A stretch of 64,000 nt of DNA. Origin: Chelonoidis abingdonii. Taxonomy: Eukaryota > Chordata > Testudines > Testudinidae. Shown here in pieces: positions 11,101-23,100 of the stretch (position 1 is its first letter; the number at the start of each line of letters is the position of its first letter). The position numbers and the translations under genes were made by a program. Under the pieces are notes generated by a model that ran no database searches, was not told the origin of the DNA, and saw only the letters and a list, made by a program, of their open reading frames with translations. Location: contig NC_133773.1 in assembly GCF_003597395.2 (NCBI RefSeq), positions 74,692,207-74,756,206 of the forward strand, read 5' to 3'.

Positions 11101-14100
11101 GGATTGACCAAAAGTATGCAGGCTTCATTATTTCTGCTCCATACCAGTCTGAGCAGCCTTACAACAGATAAGGCTGCGGACACCTGGCCTTTTGTTTATT
11201 TATTGGCCTGCTAGGTTAATTAGAGTTTAACATGGACGGATTCTTGCTCATGAGAGGCCTGAGGGAAAACTCCATATTCTTATAGCCTTTACCTTTTAAA
11301 ATTACTTAGAATAATGCTTAGTGACACTTAGTGGCCTCAACAGTGGGGTTACCTTGGACTCTCTCTTCTCTGGGTGGGAAAGAATTTGAGCAGACTGGAA
11401 AAAAGGTGGCATCAGGGCAAGCAGCTCCTGTCTCTATGAGGGGAGTGAAGCCAGAACGGCAATGCACTTGAGTCCCAGTAACCCCCACCAACATCCACAC
11501 CTCTGACTGCAGAGTTTGGTTGGCCCCCATCCACACACACACTTTCCTCTCCCTTCCTCACCCTGAGTCCCCTTTGATTGGGGATGGAGACACTGGATAT
11601 CACACAGATGCTGCCAATGCTTGAGAATGCAGTAAGGGGTCTTTTGGTTCAGCTCCCTCTCCTCTGCGGCTAACTTCATCCTCCCTCTGAAGCAGGATTA
11701 TGGGGACAAACTCCAAAAGGGAGAAATTAAATGAGTAATAAAATCAGTGCTGGGTTCTCCTGCTCACCTCAGAGTGCAGCATGGTCGATCAGTGCAGAAA
11801 AGACAGGCTATAGATGTGCTGATTCTTTTAGGCATGCAAACATGCAATCTCACAGAGGCAGTTCTTTCTTCTAAGTGTCAAAATCAGAGTTTGAGAATCA
11901 AATAGTAAAATATATTTAAAATATGAAAAAAAGAATTGAGCCTCTTTCAGGCAAGAGAGTATTAAATATTGTGCAACTTACATTTAGGAAGTCTACTGTT
12001 GTCTTAGAAAAGCTATAGCTAGCTATCCCTCCTCATGCACCCTGGGAAAATGTAGTGGAGGGATAGAGGTTTCTACTGCCCCCAGAAGATGCGGAAAGTA
12101 TCTGGCTTGCATCTCCAGCTGCTGCTGTGGTTCAACATGCCCTAAGGTCCAGGCTGTTGTTCCCAACTTGAGTTATAGGTTGCCATGTGTCACCATCACC
12201 ACCACTTCTTCCTCCCAGCTGATGGCTATGAAGTGATCAGAGGGACAGCAGTCCAGATGTGAAAGAACTGGTAGGCTGTAAGCAGCTGCTTGACTCACCA
12301 TTTCTTTCATTTTACTCTACTCTCTCACCAGCCTCCATTTTATAAAGCTGGAAAGTTGCCTGGTTTGCACACATCTAACTTAACTTGGTATCTGTACCAA
12401 AGAGAAACTCAACTATCAGTGTTTGGAAACTAATTTTGCACTTTGCAGCAGTACTCAGATTGAACCCTTACAGAAAGATTCCTTTTACTTTCTATCCATT
12501 AATGAAGGCCTCCTGATGGCTCCTATCTCCAATCCAATCAAAGTTGGGGAGAGGGGTATTTGAAATGGAGCTTTCTCTAATGAAAGGCAATATTATACTT
12601 TTAATTCTGGCAGGTAGTTCTTTCTACAATCATTGCATTGATTCTCTACGCAAATTCAAGAAATAGTCTTCCTTCAATTAAGCATCAAACTCAAGGTCCT
12701 ATAAGAACTGACAATCTCAGGGCAGAGTAGTCATCTCTCCAGTATTGAAATCTGCTAGACAGCAGATGCCTATCAATACATAAATTCACCAAATTCTGCA
12801 TATTGGTTATCGAGCCTTAACCAATGCCAAAGTCTTCTTCATGCCTTAGTGCATGAGAAGATGGATGCAATATTTATAGATAATCTACCTCATTTTGGAT
12901 GTCCGTGGTTAAAGGATGATCCTGCTTCCCACACTGAAGCTACGGTGCTCTGAAAATCCCACTGTAATGGATCTGTGTACCTTAGTATGAAGAGGAATTG
13001 GAAAATTTTATCAGTGCTTATCTCAAAATTTCTTCCTTGAAGTAATAGGATCCACAGATGTAGTCCATTCTAAGAACAAATGGATCATCCAGAATAGCTA
13101 CAGAAACCGATATCCAAGGATTTGGGTTTGTAGTCATTAGATAGAATTCACCTTGCCCCGAAGTAGGAGAAATTGTTGTTGTGCTTTTTTACCTAAAGCA
13201 TATTTAATACAATCTGTAAATTAGGAAGGTAGATTTGAATTATGCTGGTGGTGGAAGTTTTCTCAACTGGAGGGAACTTTTGGAGGTGAGGCATTCTTGG
13301 GCTGCTAGTGCCTGACTGGTCTCTCCTGCCCCCACACTGAAAGCAGACTGAAGTACCCATTGTCACAGATCTGTGGACCTTAGTACTCAAAGAAAAAAAT
13401 ATGCAGGTAAGCATGGATGAATTTTCCTATTACCCGGGTTAAGCAAACCATTGTTTCATCTTACTTCCATGGTGATTTTCTGTATAATAGGAGCTGTTTC
13501 TAAAACTACTCAGTATGCAGATGTGTCTCACATGCAAAGCAAATGTGTGGCTTTTCTAGCTTTTTTAGTATAAAGCACACTCTTTTTTTTCTGTGTCTTA
13601 ATCCCCAAGAAACAATTGAAATTGGAGCTGCATGCTCTAGTTTTATTTCCAATTACACACACAAACCTACATTAAAAACATTACTAACCTTAAAAATCAT
13701 GCACTCAGAAGTTAGGACATCCCAGAATTAAGATTGCCTGGTCTCGAGGAAGAGTCCGCTGTTACTCCGTGGGGATGGTGTATGCAGTCTTGTCAATGAA
13801 GGAGCTGAGAGAGGCTCAAGCATGCTTAGTGAGGATGGATTCTTCAGAGATTAAAGCAGTTAAAATCTAAGTAACATCTACTGAGCATATGTGAACTGCA
13901 GTTTTTTTCCCAAAAAGTTTATAACTTGGCCAAATATAGGTGGATTTTTATGGTGATGGACACCAGGCACATCCCACAATGACTACAACCTCTGTGAAAT
14001 TTCAAGTCCCTGCTCCCCAAGCATTGGGATGCTAGAGCTCTTAGAGAAAGTTGCCAGAATTTTTTAATATGGGCAAAAACAACACATTTTTCCCTAACCT

Positions 14101-17100
14101 CATTCTCTGAAATGACTGAACCACTTTGCCTGAATTTTTCCAAAAAAAAAAAAAAAAAAAAATTGAAAGAGAAATATATTCAGCATGTAAAATTCCAGCA
14201 AAAAAGTTATAAGCAAATGAATACAAAATATAATGGGAAGTGTCTGGCAAACTTAACAATAGGTGGTGCTAACAGTCCTGTATATAAAACTACACAGCAA
14301 AATGTATCCAAGACCAAAACAACAGGACTTTGACATTTCATATCCTTAAGAACGCTGTGTACACACGGCATTAATTATAGCAGTAATTTTACTGCTTGCA
14401 ACTTTTACTCTTGTGATTGTCAGTGAGGTAAAAAAGTTCTCCTATTAAAAAGATATATTTGATAGAATAACCTAAATCCATATGTGGTCTCCTTTTGGTA
14501 GATGGAGTTCACTGTGCTAAGTTAATTCAAACCAAATACAATGTAAAATGTGTATCTGTATTAGAAACTTAAATCAAGAAATTTTCTCTTAGGATATACT
14601 GTGAATAAATAATACTTAGAAACTCCCTGTCTGTCCTATTTACTAATTTTTATCGTATGTTAGAGCCCTTAGGCCAGAGATGTTCATTCTGTTGATCAGA
14701 TTATATGCCAGGATAATAAACCAGGATAATTAACTATGTTGGCCCTAGGAAAGAACGAGTACTCAACATATTGTTCTTCTATTTGCCATTTTATTATATA
14801 ACCAATAGAAATCGTGGTTACAAATGTGATGGCTTTGTTAGGATTTTATTTATGCTACATTTCATCTCTCCCTCTCCTCCTACTATTTACCAATATATGA
14901 CTTTTCAGTTATAGGAGAAAAAATTGAGTAGTTTGATGGCTAGTAGATTAAAGTATTTGTGTGAATGTTTGTGACATAACATGGTGAATTACTTTAATCA
15001 TCTCTTATACAAGCCTCGGATCTATTATTATGTATCTCAGATGCTGCTGCGTAAGTGCTGCACTTCTTAAAATCTGACTTTGGTCAGCATGTTATCGTTT
15101 TAAAGTTATAAACTGAGCAAGGCTATTTTGCTGGCAACAAAATATTCATTGTGATATAACTTTAAAAAAAAAAAAAAGACTTTCCATCAAAGCAAATTGT
15201 GTGTGTATTATTAGTTGAAGATAAAACAAAATTATCATAGAATTGTTCTCAGTAATCTTTAAACCAGTAATATCCAGACGTTTAATTATGTTGCTCCTTT
15301 GAATTTATTGTTGCTCTTCCTCCCAGTTCTTCCAGGGTTTCTCCCCTCCGTTTTCCACCTTTTATTACTTTATAGCCCTTAAAGGGCATATCCTCTGACT
15401 ATATACAACTGTATATTTTCAGTGAAGGGGTACTGTCATCATGGATAATTTATTAAATAAGCAAACACTTTCTGCTGATTTAAATTTCTTTTCAGTAATC
15501 TGAAATTAAAAAAAACAAGGTTCTCTTCTCCTATTCTTTTGGTCATCTAAATTATAACATAGTTTAATTTTTTTCAAGATCAGTTTTTATAAATGAACAA
15601 TCAGTCCATTTTGATCTTGTTTACCTTAATTAAAAATTGCACTTCAGAAGTGTCACAGTTGCTTATCATGTGCCAAACACAACTTATTTGTGTACCAAAA
15701 TGAAGAAAATACTTCCTTCAATATATTTTTGCAGCATTGTGTATAATTCCACTTTTACAGTAAAATATACTTTGACAAATTATGAAAAAATTATGGAATA
15801 AAGTATTGTTTCTAAATTTATAAGGGTTTAGCAATAGGGTGAAGTTCTCCTTTTCCCTGCTCCCTAACATTTTAGGAACTGATAAGAGCAAGATCGTCGA
15901 CCATTTTGATGGTTGTCTCAAAAGTGGAAGAGCAAAGACTTCTCTTTTTCCTTAAATCCTATAGTTTTTGGAGGGCAGGGAGGTTCTTATTCCTAGATTG
16001 TTAAAGGTAGGAAATAACCTGTCTTGGTAGGAATATAGGAGTATGGTGAAGTATCCATCCTCCCTATAACAATCTGCTGAAAAATAGCCCTTTATTAGGT
16101 CAGAGTCATCATAATAATGTCAAACTATCACATCAACATCAAATACCAATGCCAGATTTTGTGAGGAAGCCGCTGCTAACCAGAGAGGGACAATATTTAA
16201 ACTGAACACACAGAGTGAGTTTAATATGTTCTAAATCAGCGGTTCTCAATGTGGGGTCCACAGGCCCCTGGGGATCCACGAGCCCTTTCAAGGGGGCTGT
16301 GGGGCTCTGCGGCTGAAACCTAGACCCTGAGCCCTAGTGCCCCTCGCAGGGCTCAAGTTGGGACTCCTGGGAGGTGCAGGGCCGAAGCTTCGCCAGCGTA
16401 GTGGTACAAACAGCTCCCTGGCAGAACTTCCTATCTAGGTTGTACTGAGCACGCTCACCCAAACTGAGGCTCAGTAGGTAACTGCTATTGGTGAGAAAAT
16501 GTGCTGGCTGCTGTTTTTGCCATTACACTGGGCACTGCAGGCAGCTGATGCTCTGATTGATACCATGGAGCAGGCAGCCGCAGTGTTCCCTCCTCTGTTC
16601 CTCATCTCCCAAGTCCCAGGCCCCTTTGTTCCTGCAGAGGTAGCCGGTAAGAGCTGTCTGGGTTGGGAGACTTGGCTCCGGGAACAGGGACTACAGAGGA
16701 GCCTTCCCAGTACACAGCCGCTAGTACCCCCTCTCCCTGCACTCTGAGCTACCCCTTGCCTGCACACAGCCCCTAGTGCCGCTCTCCTTGCAGCGTGGGG
16801 CATGGGTCACTTGCTGGTGGATTCTCTGCAGCTTGAGGTCTTCAAACCACAATTTGTAGACTTCAATAACTTGGACATAGGTTAGGGGTTTGTTATAGAA
16901 GTGGATGGGTATGGTTCTGTGGCCTGCTTTGTGCAGGAGGTCAGACTAGATGATCATATTGATCCCTTCTGACCTATGAGTCTATGAGCTGCCTCCTGCC
17001 TGCCTTCAGCCCCAGCTACCCCCCTCCCTGCACCCTGAGCTACCCCCCTGCCCACACACAGCCCCAGTAACACCCCTCTTTACACTCACAGCCTTTACAC

Positions 17101-20100
17101 TCACAGCCTCCTCTGTGCACACATCCCCAGCTACCCCCTCTCTACACCCTCCCTGAGCTACCCCACTGCCTGCACACAGCCCCTAGCTACCACCTTCCTG
17201 CGCCCTAAGCTGTTTTCAAACTTTTTGAGCTAGGCCCTCCACCTGTGAGTTGTAATTTTTGATTGTGCCCTCCATCACCCCCAAGCCCGATAGGCAGGTG
17301 GCCTGCTGAGGTGAATCGGGTGGCACCGCTGGCCCCTGCTCCCCGCCCCCCAAATAGAAGTCAGACTACACCTATGCTGAAGGTCCCTGCCCCGAGCCCT
17401 CTTTCCATTGCCTCTCTCCTCCAGCGGGGCCCTGGAGTTTTTATAGCATATCGAGGGCCTCAGAGAGGGAAGAAGGTTGAGAACCCCTGTTCTAAACAGC
17501 TGTTAATTTTCCAGTCAGCTCCCCTGTATAACAAAGGAGATTCCACAGGAGGACTCAATGCCAAAGCTTGCTTCCTTCACGAAGGTGGTGATTTGCTTAA
17601 TTGCGTTGTTGTAGTAATTACACATATGATACTGTTTAATTAAATAAGCTTTTAGAAATTACAGTTGGTATCTGTCTCCTTGGAAACCAAGCATTAAGGA
17701 CTTGCTTTCATTATACACAAAGCCTAGGGAAAAATCAATTTTTGTAATATGGCACACTATAATAATTCCATGAACTACCAAAAAAGAGGTTTTATTATGC
17801 AAAAAGCATACTAAAACAGTGTTTTCCTGAGACTTAAGTTTATGAGAATCAAGTGAATTATAGTGATCAGACTTGAAGAAGAAGGCTATACTCTTCACCG
17901 CATGTCCTCAGCTGCTTTGTTGGCAAGACTCCAAAGGAGGGGAAAATATAGCTATTTTAAAATATAATTAGCAATGTATTGGTGGATCAGACCTCCAAGG
18001 TCTTGTGTGTAGCAGGAAAGTGTGAAAGCATTTTTCTGTACCAGTCCAGCTCTACCAGTGCCACTAACAGTAGAAGAGTGTACACAGAGCCAGTGCGCTT
18101 TAACACTATGTGCTCCTGCCATTATATATTTTCCCATTGTAGAAGCACTCCGAATGTGGGTTATTCCCCTCCTGGGGGAAAGAGACATTGGCACAGACAT
18201 AGGTATTTGTAAGTGAATTTATTTGTACGTGTACTTAGTCCAAAATGGGGAGATTGAGCTGTAAACAGAACATCAGATTCCAAAAATCAAATGGGAATAT
18301 AGCACAACACTTTCAGAGCTCTGTATTCAAGTTCTCCACTAGACCTTGCAGCTTCTTTCCATCTGCTGTATGCAAGACTTCCCAGTCCTCACCTGTCCAC
18401 TTTCATCATGTGTTTTCTTTTGTTCTAAATGCTTTTGGGCAAATGGAAAGTTGCTCACCCATGTCAGATGTTCAGTAGCACAAACAAGAAACTCAGTACC
18501 ATCATTGACCCTATTTTCTCAGTATCATTTCCTCAGCAGGCTTGTTACAGGGAAAAATATGATGTTAGAACACAAGTTAGCAATATAATGTTAAACACAA
18601 GTTAGCATTTGGTGTACACAAGAACTGTTATGATTAAGAAATCAAGTTAGCATGAAATAAAATTTATTAATATAGCCTCTTAATCTTAGGTGATAAAGCA
18701 TATAAGATAAACGAATGTTAACACTAAGATTAATCTTCTCCAAAAGTCAGATACACTTTTAAAATCACCCCATTGCAAAGCAATATATAATAATAAAATA
18801 ACCATGATTAAAAATACCTTAGTTCATATAGGTCATATGATCCTCTTTTTCACATCATTTTTTCTTCTTTTTCCAGACAACCAGGCAAATAGAGTGGGAG
18901 GTTGTTTTACTCCTTTTGCATTTGGGAGGTCAGAACCTTTTCAAAACTAACTACAAAATCTTTAGGAATACAGATAGAAAAGCAATGTAAAGCAGAAAAA
19001 TTCCAGCATGAAGTCCATGATGTAAGTGCACATTAGGGTGACCAGAGAGCAAGTATGAAAAATCGGGATGGGGGTGGGGGGTAATAAATGCCTATATAAG
19101 ACAAAGCTCCAAATATCGGGACTGTCCCTATAAAATTGGGACATCCCTATAAAATCGGCACCCTCGTGCACATTACATTTTCACCTTTTATCACAGCAGA
19201 GTAGCATGAGAGAAATCAAAACGTAGTGTGAAAAAGCAGCATTTTTACCGACTGCAACAGAATCCGAAATATGAAACTGTTTGTGGTAAAACAGAAAATA
19301 TTTATTGGGACCATAGTCTGAAAAATACCTTATTTCAAGGGCTGTTTTTGTCCCAAAATTACCATCATCTCATACAATTTGTGTCCCCTTATTTTTATTG
19401 TTGAAAATTATTTACATCAGAAATAAAGAATCTTAAAACTGATGCTATAGCAAGAGTTATTTACATGAAAAATAATGAATTCTGCATTGTTTTAACTTTC
19501 CTGCATTAACCTTTTTATTTTATTTTATTTTATTTTATTTTATTTAATCCCATATTTGGGCTTTTTGCACAAATTGTATTCCACATCTGGGCACTGGCAG
19601 ATTAAGAGATATGACTGAGATACCCGTTCTTCCATGCACTTTAATAAATATAGCCACTGCTTTGAAAAAATTTGTTCTTTGGAGACTGAAGGGCGACAGT
19701 AGGGCTGGAAGTAAGCAAAGCTGGGATGTGGTGTGGAGTGTTAGCCATTGCAGCACAGTCTTCAGTTGTTAGCTTGACTAAATAGCCGGGGGGATGCTAT
19801 CCCCTATTAAGTCATGGAAAAAATGGTAAACCAAACTGACTGAAATGATCCGTTTGGGGACTGTTTGTTCACCTCCTCTCCAGATCACTTTCCTGTTTTA
19901 TAAAATATGTTTACATTACTATCATTTATATGTGGATTGCCTATAAACTGGATAGAAAATTTTCCATATGTAAATTGGAATGCTAAATTTACTTGGTCAC
20001 ATCTAGTTAACAACAGAAATGATGCGTCATGGTAGCAGTCCTCAAGCCCACTTCTGGATTATTTTAGGTCCACGTGGTATATCAGGTAAGAGGCTGGGCT

Positions 20101-23100
20101 GTTAAGATTTCACAGTATTAAATGGCTGTTGGTTATTTCCAAAAGGTCATGGACCTTTTCCTTTCTTTTGAGATGACAACAGTAATCCATGCAATGTTTT
20201 CTGACTTGCAGAAAGTCTTGCAGTTACAAATGTAGGATTTTAGTGCTGTCAGCAGAATATCTGAAAATGCTGTATGGGAATTTTAGTTGGATATTTTGTA
20301 AATGGCAGTGCAACTCTTAAAAATAAATGCAGTTTTGTTTTAACTGTTCTTCCTAACAAAACTTGATAACAAAAATATGTCCTTGGCAGGCCTGAATTCA
20401 AAATTTGACTATGATACCAGTATGCTAGTCAGTGAAAGGCTGTTGGAGGGAGGTAATGAGCCGATCTGACTTCAAAAGATGATTGTGAATGAAAAAAATG
20501 TGCTTTTAAAAAAAGACTATTGCAGTTACTGTACCAGTACCATATCACTTTTGAGCAAAGGATCAAAAAAGTGAGCAGTACAAAATAGTTACCACTAGGT
20601 GGCACGATGAATCACAAATCTTTTGAAATTGGAATCAGCTTAAAAATGCAATTTGTTTATGAAGGGTTTGATACTGGTTTGATCTCATTTTATATAATTT
20701 TAGAAATAAATTAGTTATTTTTAATGTCTGAATGACACGTGGAATATGTTTCAGTAATGTAAATGCTAAGTTTTTAAGGCCTACATTTTCAAAACTGTTC
20801 ATTAATTTTTGGTTCTCTGCTGAGCCTGAAATTTTTAGCTACCACAACTCCCAAAGAAGTCAGTATAAGTGCTTAATACCTCTGAAAATCGGACATTCTA
20901 AATGAGTGGAAACTTTTTTGAAAATATAGGTCGAAGTGACTACAATATAAATAGATAAAGTTGTGTGCAAGAAAAAATGGCCACATTGCTTTTTCTGGTC
21001 GAAATAGAAAACATAACATCTTAAGCAAGAGAGACCAGATTTCTTAGGAATTAAAAAACTAAAATATAGACGAAAACTTTATTCTTAAGATATCCAGTAT
21101 TAAATAGCCCATTATAATTGCTTCTCTCCCTCTTATGTTGGGGGAAACTCAACTTGACCACAGTACCTATTCTATATCTTTCTGGTTTTGGTATTCAAGA
21201 GTTGTAAAAGTGGAGAAGATCCATGAGATTATCTAGTTTTGTCTCTTTGTCGCTTCAGGGTTGTTCCCTACACTGCATTTTTCCCCCCTACTGCTTTGTG
21301 AGTTGTAGTTTCTGAGCAATGATCTGAGCACTAACTCAAATGATATGTTCTAATCCTCAGATTGTTGTAGAGGTTCCATGAATGTTAAATATTGTGGAAG
21401 TCTATAATGATTATTTTTTGCTGCAGTCATCAGAAGGGACAATAGCTATTGTGGTGGGTATGCATTTCTGAATACTAACTTTATTTATTTTATGAATTTA
21501 TGGTAGTATTAAGTTGCCATCTCGATAGCCCTGCATTCACAGGACAGATGCTAGACTTCATTGGGAATATGCATTTTTCCATGTTGTCAAGATAATGCCT
21601 GTTTTCTGGAGGGGAAATGCATGCATGCGTGCATACACCTAACAGAGTGAGAAACTAACTCTATTTCCATAAAAACAACGAGGAATCCTTGGGCATAAGC
21701 TTTTGTGTGCTAAAACCCACTTCATCAGATGCATGAAGTGGAAAATACAGTAGACAAGTAAATTTGTTAGTCTCTAAGATACCACAAGGAGTCCTCATTG
21801 TTTTTGCTGATACAGACTAACACAGCTACCACTCTGAAATCTATTTCCACAGTCATTCAATTTTTGTGTTAAGGATGGTCACTCAGCAGTACCTGTTGTT
21901 GTCTGATGTGAAGACCTGCTGCAAGAAACTGAGATCATCAATTCATTTCACATAGATCACCCACAGTAATGGAAGATTCTACTTCTGCTTTTAGACAAAA
22001 TGTTTGAGGTAGACTAGTGAAGAAAACCTAAAGAGAAACTGACTAGCTGCATGTTAGTTTCACTGTGGTGTCAGTGGGATAAAATGTCTCTTATCCTTCA
22101 CAAACAAATATGATCAATCCCTCTTTACCTTGTCCCTTCCCCTCCCCTTCCCCACCCCAAAAGGATTGCCTTTCCTGTGGGGACAGGTGGGATATCTGTA
22201 ATTTCATGATAAATTTAAATTGCGACTGCTGTGCCTAATCTTCCTGTATTTGTCTGTGTTAACTTCATACTTGGAGTGTGAAAGGTGCTGTATAAAAACA
22301 AATTCTAATCTAGTCTTTTATTTTTAGTCTGACCAGTCATAATTTTTAAATTCAATGTGAAATTATGTAAAATCAGTTTAAACTATAGGGAAAACTTACT
22401 CAGTCCTGTTTCTTGGAATTAATTTGTACCTGGCATTTATTTAGTCTACCACTGGATGTCATCACTGTTCCACCTATATGCAGCCAGGAAAAGGATTTAT
22501 CAAGTGTTGGGAGAGAAGGGAGGAGGGAGAATCATTTAGCACTTAAACTATTTGAAATTGTTTAATTTAACGCTTCTCAGAAAAATTAGCACATTATAGC
22601 TCACGTTGACGATTCATAGCATACGTTTGAAGCCATTAGATGCACACACTGTTTCAAACTCCAGTTGGCAAATGCAGAATTGCGAGAGCAGACTGAATGC
22701 ATCATTTATTGTAAACTCTGAGTACCATTCACAGGCTTGTTGGTGATGAGTCACCACACTGACTATCCAAGAAATTAGATCAGGTCTCTGGAAATGGCTA
22801 GGAATAAGCTCTTACTAGGCGTATAGATGCTGTAGTCTTATAGCTAACAAATAGCACATTTATCCAGAAACGACTTTCAACCTACAAGTGCAATGTCTAC
22901 TAACTGTTAGATCTGCAGGGATTAGGTTGGATTTGTATAATAAAAGTCTAGGCCTTCCTTGGTTTTATGTCAGTGTGATAGGTCTGTTAAATATACTAGA
23001 GCACAGCATGCTGTTAAATTACTAACAGATGTTTCATGATGGTCGGCTTTTGTAATCAGATTTTTAAGAATTTTTTTAAGCTATTACAGGAACAGAACAT

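Larger units (their letters stand above)
8138..16228 (+). other. Intron 2, first part
   Basis: Non-coding. It holds a possible retrocopy tail (9353-9525), an LTR-like block (9560-11290) and several unclassified GC-richer stretches at 11340-11700, 12030-12330, 12930-13420 and 13740-13880. Near-repeats GGATCTGTGTACCTTAGTA (12970) and CAGATCTGTGGACCTTAGTA (13368) lie in the third stretch and may belong to a retroelement terminus. The remainder is AT-rich with poly-A runs at about 14143 and 15165. Confidence 0.55.
16237..17489. mobile_element. hAT-type element interrupted by a CR1 tail
   Basis: It begins CAGCGGTTCTCAATGTGGGG and ends GGTTGAGAACCCCTG, an inverted pair. Flanks TTCTAAAT (16229-16236) and TTCTAAAC (17490-17497) form an 8-bp duplication with one mismatch. 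The interior holds a degenerate array of CCCTGCACCCTGAGCTACCC-like units (16990-17215) and a nested CR1. Confidence 0.8.

Noticed and set aside
17263..17643. 126-residue + strand frame
   Set aside because: Crosses the end of a hAT element into intron; the Pro-rich start comes from its minisatellite.
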